Shown here: one piece after another, positions 35,518-43,764 of the stretch
How the letters are laid out: the number at the start of each line of letters is the position of its first letter
How positions within the stretch are numbered: the first letter of the stretch is position 1
From: an uncultured Woeseiaceae bacterium
GTDB lineage: Bacteria; Pseudomonadota; Gammaproteobacteria; Steroidobacterales; Woeseiaceae
Direction: 5' to 3'
Length of the DNA stretch: 47,642 bases
Assembly (NCBI GenBank): GCA_947259985.1
Contig: CAMYOJ010000011.1
Span: forward strand, 84,262 to 131,903
Made by a program: the position numbers and the translations under genes
The notes under the pieces: model-generated
Told to the model about the DNA's origin: nothing
What the model saw: the letters and a program-made list of their open reading frames with translations, nothing else
Databases searched by the model: none

Positions 35518-36555
35518 TCAGCGCGATACGATGTTGCGTCCGGCATGTTTGGCGCGGTACAGAGCCGCATCGGCGGCACGAATCAACGAATCAAGAGTGC
35601 CATTTGGCTGCAGATCGGCAACGCCCATCGAAATCTCGATGGGGATTTGAATTAGCGAGTCGGTACTGTCGCCAGTGCTTCCGCAAACAGCCTTTCTGAC
35701 ACGCTCGCCGATAACCATCGCCTGTTCGGTGTCCACGCCCGGCAGCAGCACCGAGAATTCGTCACCGCCGTAGCGTACGAGCAAGTCATCGGGGCGAAAT
35801 TGCGCGCGCAATACTTTCGACACTGCGGAGAGCGCCCGATCTCCGGCGATGTGACCGAACATGTCGTTGAACTTTTTGAAGTTGTCGACATCGATCATCA
35901 TCAAGGCGACGGGTTGCTCCATGCCTACGCAGGCCGCGATCTCGACAGGAAACGTCTCCTGCATCGCGTGCCGGTTGGCGAGTCCTGTGAGTGCATCGGT
36001 GGTCGCGTGGCGCTCGAACTTGCGAATCTCGCCATAGCTGTCGGCAATGACGCGGTTGTGGCTTCGAACCCGCTCGGACAGCACCACCAGCAGATTCTTC
36101 GCAAACTCGTGAGATGCGTCGACCATGTCCCACAGCACGGTCTGGTGAATTACCAGCATGTGCGTATCTTCTGCACCGATTACGTAAGCCGACGGGTCGC
36201 GGTCTTCGATGATGGACATTTCGCCCACACAGGCACCCATTTCCATTGTCGCGAGTATCGGTGTGTCGGGTGATCCGACATGCACGTTCAGACTGCCCGA
36301 CAGCACGACAAATACGTGTTCGTTCTTCGCGCCCGGTGACAGTAGTAGCTCACCTTTAGCGAGATCGCGACGGTCGCACTGCTGCAGCAGTCCGTGTACA
36401 TCGTTGGGTGACACGCCCTGGAACAGCTCCAGGCCCTCGAGCAACGAGCGACGATAGTCCGAATTGATTGCCAGTGATTCCTGCAAGGTTTCGCCAGTCA
36501 GCCAAAAAAGTGATTGTCGCGTGCCTGCGGTGCCGAGAAGTACCGACTGGGCCAC
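35518..36555 (-). CDS. Diguanylate cyclase with N-terminal cNMP-binding-like domain
   Basis: A 345-residue soluble protein. Residues about 43-150 form a CRP-like cyclic-nucleotide-binding fold (LFQGVSPNDVHGLL, FVVLSGSLNVHV, GACVGEMSIIEDRD). Residues about 175-345 are a GGDEF domain: TDALTGLANRH, MMIDVDNFKKFND, and intact RYGGDEF at 261-267, so it should make c-di-GMP. An inhibitory site RPDD (254-257) lies five residues before GGDEF. In the cNMP fold the phosphate-binding arginine expected after GE is proline (P121), so the ligand may differ from cAMP. GTG start. It is convergent with panC. Confidence 0.93.
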   Translation of the reverse strand: MAQSVLLGTAGTRQSLFWLTGETLQESLAINSDYRRSLLEGLELFQGVSPNDVHGLLQQCDRRDLAKGELLLSPGAKNEHVFVVLSGSLNVHVGSPDTPILATMEMGACVGEMSIIEDRDPSAYVIGAEDTHMLVIHQTVLWDMVDASHEFAKNLLVVLSERVRSHNRVIADSYGEIRKFERHATTDALTGLANRHAMQETFPVEIAACVGMEQPVALMMIDVDNFKKFNDMFGHIAGDRALSAVSKVLRAQFRPDDLLVRYGGDEFSVLLPGVDTEQAMVIGERVRKAVCGSTGDSTDSLIQIPIEISMGVADLQPNGTLDSLIRAADAALYRAKHAGRNIVSR

Positions 36556-36599
36556 ATTATTGGTTAAATTGCGAGTGTGACTTGCGTCACAGAAGGCTC

Positions 36600-37472
36600 T
36601 CAGCGGCCGTCGCCCTCGAGTTCCGCGCGCGCTTCGGCAAACGCCTCACGGTCTTTTGCCGTCGGTTGCGGGTACTGCAGACCAATGCTGCGCAGGGTCG
36701 AAATAATGATGTCGGCGACACAACCGCGCATGTAGGGCTTGTTGTCCGCCGGAATGGCATACCACGGCGCCCAGGGGCGCGATGTGGCATTGAGCGCGTC
36801 CTCATAGGCCTGCATATAGTCATCCCAATGACGACGTTCGACGACGTCCCGGGGCTCGAACTTCCAGTTCTTGGCGGGGTCGTCGAGGCGCGCGAGGAAT
36901 CGTCGTTTTTGCTCATCACGTGAGACGTTGAGCCAGAATTTGAGGATCACGGTGCCGTTGCGCGCGAGATGTTCCTCCTGCTGCCGTATCGACGTCAGGC
37001 GATCGTCCCAAATAGTCTCGAGGTCGAGATCGCCGGGGAGTTTCTGATACCCGAGGATTTCGGGGTGTACGCGGACGACGAGAACCTCTTCGTACTGGCT
37101 ACGGTTGAAGATACCAATACGTCCGCGCTCGGGGAGCCGGTATGTCGTCCGCCACAGGAAGTCGTGATCGAGTTCGAGGCTCGAGGGTTTCTTGAAACTG
37201 AAAACCTGGCAGCCTGACGGGTCCACGCCCTGCATCACGGAACGAATCGTGCTGTCCTTGCCGGCCGCGTCCATGGCCTGGAACACGAGCAGCACCGCGT
37301 GCCTGTCTCCGGCTGCAAGTACGCGTTGCAACATTTTCAGATGTTCCGTGCGCTTGCTACGGTGCTTGCCCTTGTGCGGGCGGCCATCGGTCTGTGGTTT
37401 GGTGCTCGTGGTTGCGACGCGAAAGCTGCCGTCGAAAGGTACGAGGTAAGGCGATTCAGGTGCCTCGAACAT
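36600..37472 (-). CDS. ppk2: Polyphosphate kinase 2
   Basis: A PPK2-family kinase that transfers phosphate between polyphosphate and nucleotides. It has 290 residues from ATG 37472 (MFEAPESPYLVPFDG). Walker A is FQAMDAAGKDSTIRSVMQG (about 67-85), Walker B region GIFNRSQYEEVLVVRVHP, and the lid has RDVVERRHWDDYMQAYEDAL. The start has GGAG eight bases upstream and overlaps the queG end by 17 bases; ATG 37496 is an alternative. The subclass cannot be set by eye. Confidence 0.93.
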   Translation of the reverse strand: MFEAPESPYLVPFDGSFRVATTSTKPQTDGRPHKGKHRSKRTEHLKMLQRVLAAGDRHAVLLVFQAMDAAGKDSTIRSVMQGVDPSGCQVFSFKKPSSLELDHDFLWRTTYRLPERGRIGIFNRSQYEEVLVVRVHPEILGYQKLPGDLDLETIWDDRLTSIRQQEEHLARNGTVILKFWLNVSRDEQKRRFLARLDDPAKNWKFEPRDVVERRHWDDYMQAYEDALNATSRPWAPWYAIPADNKPYMRGCVADIIISTLRSIGLQYPQPTAKDREAFAEARAELEGDGR

Positions 37473-38526
37473 GTTCTTGCTCCGTTGTCGATTCATGTTG
37501 CGCCAGCGCCCAGGCCACGTGCTCGGCAATCATGGCGGATTCCGAATCCTGCCTCGACTTGAGCCGCGCAACAACCGCGGGTGTGGTTTTGGCGTTACCC
37601 AGCGCTACGGCGATGTTGCGCAGCCAGCGTTCGTAGCCGATGCGCCGGATGGCGCTGCCTTCTGTCCTTTCGAGCCAGGTTGCCTCGTCCCAGTCGAACA
37701 GGTCGCAAAGCTCCGCCGCTTCCAGCCCGTGACGCGGGGCAAAATCGCCTTCCGCCGTCGGCGCCGCAAACTTGTTCCACGGGCAAAACAGCTGGCAGTC
37801 GTCGCATCCGTAAATTCGATTGCCAATAGCCTCGCGAAACTCGGGCGGTATGGACTCCTTGAGTTCGATCGTCAGGTAGGAGATACAGCGCCGCGCGTCC
37901 AGCACATAGGGAGCGACGATGGCCGCGGTCGGGCAGACGTCGATGCATGCCGCGCAGCTCCCGCAATGCGACTGCTCGGGTTCGTCGACGGGCAGCGGCA
38001 GGTCGGTATACAACTCACCGAGAAAGAACCACGAGCCGGCGTCACGGTTGATCAGGTTGGTATGCTTGCCTATCCACCCGATGCCGGCCTTTTCGGCCAG
38101 TGGTTTTTCGAGCACGGGCGCGCTGTCGACGAAAACGCGGTAGCCGAAATCGCCGACCACGTCCCGTATACGGTCAGCCAGTTTCTGCAGGCGGCTGCGC
38201 AAAACCTTGTGATAGTCACGCCCCAACGCGTACCGCGAGACGTACGCGCGCGAATCGTCATCGAGCAACCGCTTCGCCTGCGCTTGCGGCTCGTGCAGGT
38301 AATCCATGCGCACCGAAATTACGCGCAGTGTGCCCGGCACCAGTTCGTCAGGTCGGCTGCGCTTGCTGCCGTGCCGCTGCATGTAGCTCATAGTTCCGTC
38401 GAACCCTTGTGCGAGCCACAGGCTGAGGCGTTCCTCGGCAACGGCGAGGTCGATGTTGCTGACCCCGGCTTGCTGGAAACCCAGATCAGCGCACCACGCC
38501 ATTATGTCGGCCTTGAGGGCCGTCAT
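37456..38526 (-). CDS. queG: Epoxyqueuosine reductase QueG
   Basis: A cobalamin-dependent iron-sulfur enzyme that reduces epoxyqueuosine to queuosine in tRNA. It has 356 residues from ATG 38526. The two 4Fe-4S clusters use C188, C191, C194, C198 (CGSCAACIDVC) and C214, C241, C244, C248 (CDDCQLFCPW). The acid in VDSAPVLEK (D134) fits the catalytic Asp. A HEAT-like tail (GYERWLRNIAVALGNA) binds tRNA in homologues. It is divergent from nnr. No Shine-Dalgarno precedes the ATG; see the promoter entry. Confidence 0.96.
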   Translation of the reverse strand: MTALKADIMAWCADLGFQQAGVSNIDLAVAEERLSLWLAQGFDGTMSYMQRHGSKRSRPDELVPGTLRVISVRMDYLHEPQAQAKRLLDDDSRAYVSRYALGRDYHKVLRSRLQKLADRIRDVVGDFGYRVFVDSAPVLEKPLAEKAGIGWIGKHTNLINRDAGSWFFLGELYTDLPLPVDEPEQSHCGSCAACIDVCPTAAIVAPYVLDARRCISYLTIELKESIPPEFREAIGNRIYGCDDCQLFCPWNKFAAPTAEGDFAPRHGLEAAELCDLFDWDEATWLERTEGSAIRRIGYERWLRNIAVALGNAKTTPAVVARLKSRQDSESAMIAEHVAWALAQHESTTEQEHVRGT

Positions 38527-38533
38527 GTCGGTA

Positions 38534-38562
38534 TTACTGTAAGGGGTAGTGGATAGTGTCAA
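38534..38562 (-). promoter_or_regulatory. Putative queG promoter (leaderless start)
   Basis: On the minus strand, a perfect -35 TTGACA (38562-38557), 17-base spacer and CAGTAA (38539-38534). The -10 is weak. If used, transcription would start at or next to the queG ATG (38526). Confidence 0.45.
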
Positions 38563-38586
38563 TGTCGGACCTCGCTGCCGAGACAG

Positions 38587-38592
38587 TATAAT
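38587..38592 (+). promoter_or_regulatory. Perfect -10 TATAAT directly before nnr
   Basis: TATAAT ends 7 bases before the nnr ATG at 38600, so the expected transcript start coincides with the start codon. No ribosome binding site lies in between (CTCCCGC). A leaderless nnr message is the simplest reading. No clear -35 at 16-18 bases. Confidence 0.5.
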
Positions 38593-38599
38593 CTCCCGC

Positions 38600-40075
38600 A
38601 TGCAGACCTTGCCCCGAAACATCTACTCGGTCGCGTCCGTTCGGGAGATGGACAGGACGGCTATCGAGGATCACGGCATCCCCGGTTACGCGCTGATGAC
38701 GCGGGCTGGTGCAGCCGCGACCCGGGCCGCGCGACAGCGGTTTCCCGAGGCTCAACGATGGCAGGTGGTTTGCGGCGCCGGCAACAACGGGGGCGACGGT
38801 TATGTCGTCGCCAGGCTGGCCGCCAATGACGGTATCGTCGTCTCGGCAGTAACGCTTGTCGACCCCGCAACCCTTAGAGGCGATGCGGCGAGGGCCCATG
38901 AGGACTTTGTTGCCGAAGGCGGAATCGTCAAGCCGTGGGACGGAGAACTCGATGGTGAGGCGGAATTGCTCGTGGATGCAGTCCTTGGCAGCGGCCTCGA
39001 ACGTGACGTCGGGGGCGAATTTGCCAAAGCGGTCGCCGCGATCAACGCGCATGGGGCGCCCGTTTTTGCACTGGATATCCCGACCGGAATACACGGCGAC
39101 TCGGGCGAAGTACTGGGCACGGCCGTTGTCGCGGATATGACGATGACGTTCGTTGGCCTCAAAGCAGGCCTGTTTCTGGATGAAGCTCCGCAGCACTGCG
39201 GGGCACTGTTGTTCGATGGGCTCGAAATACCGAGAGAAATTCATAGTGTGTCGCCGGAGTTTTTGCGCATTGACGACCGCCTGATCGACCGCGCTTTGCC
39301 GCGGCGCAACAGGGCCGCGCACAAGGGCGATTTCGGCCACGTGCTCGTGATCGGCGGGGGTGCCGGCATGCCCGGCGCCGTGCGTCTTTGTGCCGAGGCA
39401 GCATTGCGAGTCGGTGCGGGACTCGTCAGCATTGCTACGGATCCGTCGCATGCGTCGGTGCTGACGGCAACGCGGCCCGAGCTCATGTCGCACGGCATCA
39501 CCGATGCGGGCGATCTCGAGCCGTTGCTCGCCCGAGCCGACGTAATCGCGTTCGGACCGGGTCTGGGCCAGACGGATTGGGCCAGGAGACTCTACGAGAC
39601 GGTGGCGGCCGACAGCCGACCGCAGGTCTGGGATGCAGATGCGCTCAATCTGCTCGCCGAGCAACCGGCCAGTGCCGCTAATCGCATTATCACGCCGCAT
39701 CCTGGAGAGGCCGCGCGATTGCTCGGTCGTGGAACGGCCGATGTGCAGCGTGACCGGCGCGCATCGGCCACTGATCTCGCGCAGCGCTTTGGTGGTATTG
39801 CGGTGCTCAAGGGCGCGGGAAGCCTGGTGGCAAGCGCGGCCGGCGACCTGTCGATCTGCACGGCGGGCAATCCGGGAATGGCGGCGCCCGGCATGGGAGA
39901 CGTGCTGACCGGAATTGTCGCGGGGCTGCTTGCGCAGGGGCTGGACCTCGAAACGGCGGCCCTGGCTGGCGTCGAGGCTCATGCGCGGGCCGGTGATCGC
40001 TCGGCGCGCGCTGGTGAGCGTGGCATGATCGCCTCGGATCTGCTTGACGAGCTGCGCGCTGTCGTGAATCCATGA
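38600..40075 (+). CDS. nnr: Bifunctional NAD(P)H-hydrate epimerase/dehydratase
   Basis: Repairs damaged (hydrated) NAD(P)H. It has 491 residues with two domains. The N-terminal epimerase (YjeF-N, about 1-215) has YSVASVREMDRTAIEDHGIP, CGAGNNGGDGYVVAR and ALDIPTGIHGDSG. The C-terminal ADP-dependent dehydratase (about 225-485) has HKGDFGHVLVIGGGAGMPGA, IAFGPGLGQT, DADALNLLAEQP and GNPGMAAPGMGDVLTG. ATG 38600 follows a TATAAT by 7 bases. Its stop overlaps tsaE (ATGA). Confidence 0.96.
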   Translation: MQTLPRNIYSVASVREMDRTAIEDHGIPGYALMTRAGAAATRAARQRFPEAQRWQVVCGAGNNGGDGYVVARLAANDGIVVSAVTLVDPATLRGDAARAHEDFVAEGGIVKPWDGELDGEAELLVDAVLGSGLERDVGGEFAKAVAAINAHGAPVFALDIPTGIHGDSGEVLGTAVVADMTMTFVGLKAGLFLDEAPQHCGALLFDGLEIPREIHSVSPEFLRIDDRLIDRALPRRNRAAHKGDFGHVLVIGGGAGMPGAVRLCAEAALRVGAGLVSIATDPSHASVLTATRPELMSHGITDAGDLEPLLARADVIAFGPGLGQTDWARRLYETVAADSRPQVWDADALNLLAEQPASAANRIITPHPGEAARLLGRGTADVQRDRRASATDLAQRFGGIAVLKGAGSLVASAAGDLSICTAGNPGMAAPGMGDVLTGIVAGLLAQGLDLETAALAGVEAHARAGDRSARAGERGMIASDLLDELRAVVNP

Positions 40076-40542
40076 ACGCCTGGCTTGCCGATGAAGCGGC
40101 CACGATAGCCTTCGCCCGCAACTTCCTTGACACGCTGCCGGCCGACCTGTCTGGTTGGACCGTGCTGCTCAAGGGTGAGCTGGGTGCCGGTAAATCGACC
40201 TTCGCCCGTGCGCTCATAAAAGCCGCCGGTCATGACGGCCCGGTACCCAGTCCCACTTACACGCTCGTCGAACCCTATAGCCTTCCGCGTGGAAATATTT
40301 ATCATATTGATTTATATAGAGTTTCTGACGAAGAAGAGCTGCGGTACCTGGGTTGGACCGAGCTCGACGACGGCTGCCGCCTGGTCGAATGGCCGGATCG
40401 CGCGCCCGGGCTCGCCGAGCAGGCTGACCTCGAACTGTGCCTCGAATACGAGGGCAGCGGTCGCCGGGCGCGGCTCGAGGGACTCAGTGAGCGGGGTCTG
40501 GCCTTCGTCTCGGCGCTGGCATCAGCTTATTCAGAAGATTAA
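40072..40542 (+). CDS. tsaE: tRNA threonylcarbamoyladenosine protein TsaE
   Basis: ATPase of the TsaBDE complex that makes the t6A modification at position 37 of ANN-decoding tRNAs. It has 156 residues. Walker A is LKGELGAGKSTFARAL (about 32-47); SPTYTLVEPY and YHIDLYRV are family blocks, followed by LGWTELDDG and LVEWPDR. ATGA overlap with nnr. A short patch coding GNIYHIDLYRVS is AT-rich and uses codons such as TTA and AGA that are rare in this neighbourhood. Confidence 0.95.
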   Translation: MNAWLADEAATIAFARNFLDTLPADLSGWTVLLKGELGAGKSTFARALIKAAGHDGPVPSPTYTLVEPYSLPRGNIYHIDLYRVSDEEELRYLGWTELDDGCRLVEWPDRAPGLAEQADLELCLEYEGSGRRARLEGLSERGLAFVSALASAYSED

Positions 40543-40580
40543 ATAAGTCAGGTATCTGTTTCTTTTTCCAGCAAAAACTC

Positions 40581-40608
40581 TTGGATTTTGCTGTCAGTTT
40601 CGTATACT
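40581..40608 (+). promoter_or_regulatory. Putative sigma-70 promoter for amiC-mutL
   Basis: TTGGAT (40581-40586), a 16-base spacer and TATACT (40603-40608), 37 bases before the amiC ATG. The -35 sits in the loop and arm of an 8-bp hairpin CAGCAAAA/TTTTGCTG (40569-40593), which may mark the end of the tsaE transcript. Confidence 0.6.
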
Positions 40609-40645
40609 CACCCGACATAATCCACGTAAAACGATCCCCTGACAG

Positions 40646-41962
40646 ATGCCTCAACTCCGACTGACAAGCTGTGTACTGCTGTTGCTGCTCTCGGCAACGG
40701 TTTCCGCAGAGCCCAGGGTCGAAAACGTGCGCATCTGGACCGAAAACGACAAGACACGCGTCGTTCTCGATCTCAACCAGTCTGTTACGCATAACATCTT
40801 TACGCTGCGGGGCCCGGATCGACTCGTCGTCGACATCAAGAATGGCCGGCTCGCGAGTTCCCTGGTCGACATGCCGGCCGGTACCGGCGCGGTGCGGTCG
40901 ATTCGCAGTGCTATCCGGGCCGACGGTAACCTGCGCGTGGTACTCGATCTGAGCGCGGATGTCCGTTCCCGCAGTTTCACGACGGGACCCAATGCGCGCT
41001 ACGGCGATCGCCTGGTTATCGATCTGCAGCGCTCGGGCGGACTGGCCCCGGTCAAGCGCGCCTCCGAAGCGTACCGGCCCGGACGGGACATCGTCATCGC
41101 AATCGATGCCGGCCACGGCGGTCATGATCCGGGCTCGGTCGGCAAGCGCAAGACGCGTGAAAAAGACGTCGCGCTCGCAATCAGTCGCGAACTGGCCCGT
41201 CGCGTCAACGCAGAGCCGGGCATGAAGGCGGTACTGGTGCGCAACAAGGACATCTATATCGATCATCGCACACGCACGGACATCGCGCGTCGCAACAAGG
41301 CTGATCTTTTCGTTTCGATTCACGCGGACGCCGTCGATGACCGCCGTGCCAATGGCGCATCCGTATACGCGTTGTCGCTCAAAGGGGCCAGTGACGAGGC
41401 CGCACACCAGCTCGCCAAGCGCGAAAACGCATCTGTGGGCGGGGTCTCACTGAACGACAAGGATGATGCCCTGGCCTACGTGCTACTCGACCTGTCGCAA
41501 AACGCCTCGCTGAGCGCGAGCCTCGATGTCGGCAGCACAGTCGCCCGCGAAATGGGCAGGGTCGCGAAAATGCACCGCAAAACTGTGCAGCAGGCCGGGT
41601 TTCTCGTGCTCAAGTCGCCGGACATGCCGTCGATTCTCGTCGAGACAGCTTTCATATCGAATCCGAGCGAGGAAAAGAAGCTTCGCGACAAGGGCCACCA
41701 GGGTCGATTGGCCAACGCGATCCTCGCGGGCGTAAGAAATTACTTCTATACCAATCCGCCGCCAGATACGCAGATCGCGGCGAATCTGAGGCGAAGCCCG
41801 GCACGGCAGGTGCGTCACGTCATCACGCGCGGCGATACACTTTCCCAGATCGCGGAACGCTACAACGTCAGTACGGCGGCGATTCGCGCGGCCAACAAGC
41901 TGTCAACTGACAAGATTCGTGTCGGCCAGACACTGAGCATCCCGGTCTTCGCGGGCGGCTAA
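40646..41962 (+). CDS. amiC: N-acetylmuramoyl-L-alanine amidase (AMIN, Amidase_3, LysM)
   Basis: A periplasmic zinc amidase that splits septal murein during cell separation. It has 438 residues: signal peptide 1-22 (VLLLLLSATVSA), an AMIN domain about 23-125 that directs it to the septum, and Amidase_3 about 148-370 (IDAGHGGHDPGS, LFVSIHADA, ILVETAFISNPSEE). A LysM domain at about 390-435 (ITRGDTLSQIAERYNVS, KIRVGQTLSIP) is an extra murein-binding module, as in the Pseudomonas and Xanthomonas enzymes. Cluster order tsaE-amiC-mutL is standard. Confidence 0.96.
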   Translation: MPQLRLTSCVLLLLLSATVSAEPRVENVRIWTENDKTRVVLDLNQSVTHNIFTLRGPDRLVVDIKNGRLASSLVDMPAGTGAVRSIRSAIRADGNLRVVLDLSADVRSRSFTTGPNARYGDRLVIDLQRSGGLAPVKRASEAYRPGRDIVIAIDAGHGGHDPGSVGKRKTREKDVALAISRELARRVNAEPGMKAVLVRNKDIYIDHRTRTDIARRNKADLFVSIHADAVDDRRANGASVYALSLKGASDEAAHQLAKRENASVGGVSLNDKDDALAYVLLDLSQNASLSASLDVGSTVAREMGRVAKMHRKTVQQAGFLVLKSPDMPSILVETAFISNPSEEKKLRDKGHQGRLANAILAGVRNYFYTNPPPDTQIAANLRRSPARQVRHVITRGDTLSQIAERYNVSTAAIRAANKLSTDKIRVGQTLSIPVFAGG

Positions 41963-41985
41963 GCGACCCCGGACGAGACTTTTCG

Positions 41986-42030
41986 GCGACGATTTGAAAA
42001 AATGACGCTTGCCGTCATTTAAGTCGTCGC
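41986..42030. repeat. Long hairpin directly in front of mutL
   Basis: An outer stem GCGACGATTT (41986-41995) pairs with AAGTCGTCGC (42021-42030), ten pairs with one wobble. After a 4-base bulge the inner stem AAATGACG (42000-42007) pairs with CGTCATTT (42013-42020), loop CTTGC. The structure ends one base before the mutL ATG, and there is no Shine-Dalgarno in the free sequence. No U-run follows, so it is not a plain terminator. Confidence 0.65.
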
Positions 42031-42031
42031 A

Positions 42032-43762
42032 ATGCCCATCCTCAAGCTCCCGAGCCACCTCATCAACCAGATCGCTGCCGGCGAGGTCGTCGAGCGCCCT
42101 GCATCGGTCGTCAAGGAGCTTGTCGAAAACAGCCTGGACGCGAGTGCGCAGGCCGTGCAGATCGACATCATGGCCGGGGGCCAGAAACTCATCAGGATTC
42201 GCGATGATGGCAAGGGAATCGCCAGGCAGGAGCTGGAACTCGCACTGGCGCGCCACGCGACGAGCAAGATCTCCAGTCTCGATGACCTGGAGGCCGTGGC
42301 GTCGCTGGGCTTTCGAGGGGAGGCACTTCCCAGTATTGCATCGGTCGCACGGCTGACGCTGTCGTCGCGGGCGCTGGGGGCCGATGCCGCCTGGCAGGTG
42401 GAAGCGGACGGAGGCGCCGTCAGCGAGGCCAGACCCGCCGCGCATCCTCAGGGCACGACGGTCGAAGTGCATGACCTGTTCTACAACACGCCCGCGCGGC
42501 GGCGTTTTTTGCGCACCGAACGGACCGAGTTCGGCCACATTGAAAAATGGGTGCGGCGACTTGCGCTGTCGCGCCCCGAGATTGCGTTCTCATTGACGCA
42601 CAACCGTCGCGTGGTCCTTAACCTGGTCGCGGCGGGAACGGAGGAGCTGCGGCGTCAGAGGGTCGCCGCTATCTGTGGTGAGTCCTTTGCCGACCAGTGT
42701 GTCCATGTCGAAACCGAGACGGATGGCATTGCGCTGTCGGGGTGGATCGGTTTGCCGACCTTCAATCGCAGCCAGCCGGATCTGCAGTACTGGTTTGTCA
42801 ACGGCCGTAGCGTGTCGGACAAGACCCTGGCTCACGCGGTCCGGCACGCCTATCGTGACGTCCTGTTCCACGGACGCTACCCGGCCTACGTGCTGAACCT
42901 GACAATGGACCCGGCCGGGGTCGACGCCAACGCGCATCCGGCGAAGCACGAAGTGCGCTTCAGAGACGGGCGCCGCGTGCACGGCGTCGTCGCGCAGGCC
43001 GTTGAGGTGGCGCTCAGGGATACGCGCCCGGGCGGGCACAACGTAGCGCCGATCCCGATGACGCGCGACAGGGTCTTCGCCCAGGGGGCCATGCCGTTGG
43101 CGCCCTCGACGAACGTGGTTCGGGAAACGCTTGCAGCCTACCAGTCGATGGCAGCCGCCGAGCCGGAGCGCCGTGAAGTGCCGCCGCTCGGATTCGCTGT
43201 CGCGCAACTGGCAGGCGTTTACATACTCGCCGAAAACAATGACGGCCTGGTTGTTGTCGACATGCATGCAGCGCACGAGCGCATCGTGTATGAAAAACTG
43301 AAGCGCGGTTACGAGGATCGGGACCTTGTCCGCCAGCCGCTGCTGGTTCCGGAGACTATCGCCGTTGCCGAGAGTGAAGCGAATCTGGTCGAGCAATCGG
43401 CACATCTGCTCGACGAACTGGGGCTCGTCGTCGATCGCTCGGGTCCGACAAGCCTGACGGTTCGTGAAGTCCCCACACTGCTCAAGAACGCCGACGTCGA
43501 GGCCTTGTTGCGGGATGTGCTGGCCGACCTGTCCGAGTCCGGCCGGAGCAGCCGGATCGGCGATGCCACAGACGACTGTCTCGCTACCATGGCCTGTCAC
43601 CATTCGGTCAGGGCAAACCGTTCACTGTCAGTCGATGAGATGAACGCGTTGCTGCGCGAAATGGAAACGACCGAGCGCGCAGACCAGTGCAATCACGGGC
43701 GGCCGACCTGGACCACGATCACGATGTCGGAGCTCGACCGCCTCTTCCTGCGGGGGCGCTAG
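42032..43762 (+). CDS. mutL: DNA mismatch repair protein MutL
   Basis: Links MutS mismatch recognition to downstream repair enzymes. It has 576 residues. The GHKL ATPase motifs are clear: IAAGEVVERPASVVKELVEN, RDDGKGI and GFRGEALPSIAS; the later DLFYNTPARRRFLRTE is also typical. The C-terminal dimer domain runs from about 390 to the end with VVVDMHAAHERIVYEKL and CNHGRPTW. No DQHA(x)2E(x)4E endonuclease motif is seen: the corresponding site reads DMHAAHERIVYE, with A-H-E spacing kept but the rest to be checked. The start lies right behind a long hairpin. Confidence 0.96.
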   Translation: MPILKLPSHLINQIAAGEVVERPASVVKELVENSLDASAQAVQIDIMAGGQKLIRIRDDGKGIARQELELALARHATSKISSLDDLEAVASLGFRGEALPSIASVARLTLSSRALGADAAWQVEADGGAVSEARPAAHPQGTTVEVHDLFYNTPARRRFLRTERTEFGHIEKWVRRLALSRPEIAFSLTHNRRVVLNLVAAGTEELRRQRVAAICGESFADQCVHVETETDGIALSGWIGLPTFNRSQPDLQYWFVNGRSVSDKTLAHAVRHAYRDVLFHGRYPAYVLNLTMDPAGVDANAHPAKHEVRFRDGRRVHGVVAQAVEVALRDTRPGGHNVAPIPMTRDRVFAQGAMPLAPSTNVVRETLAAYQSMAAAEPERREVPPLGFAVAQLAGVYILAENNDGLVVVDMHAAHERIVYEKLKRGYEDRDLVRQPLLVPETIAVAESEANLVEQSAHLLDELGLVVDRSGPTSLTVREVPTLLKNADVEALLRDVLADLSESGRSSRIGDATDDCLATMACHHSVRANRSLSVDEMNALLREMETTERADQCNHGRPTWTTITMSELDRLFLRGR

Positions 43763-43764
43763 TC

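Noticed and set aside
38534-39982. 482-residue open frame opposite nnr
   Set aside because: Antisense shadow of a two-domain enzyme with all motifs intact.
42590-43603. 337-residue open frame opposite mutL
   Set aside because: Antisense shadow of mutL; no start signal.
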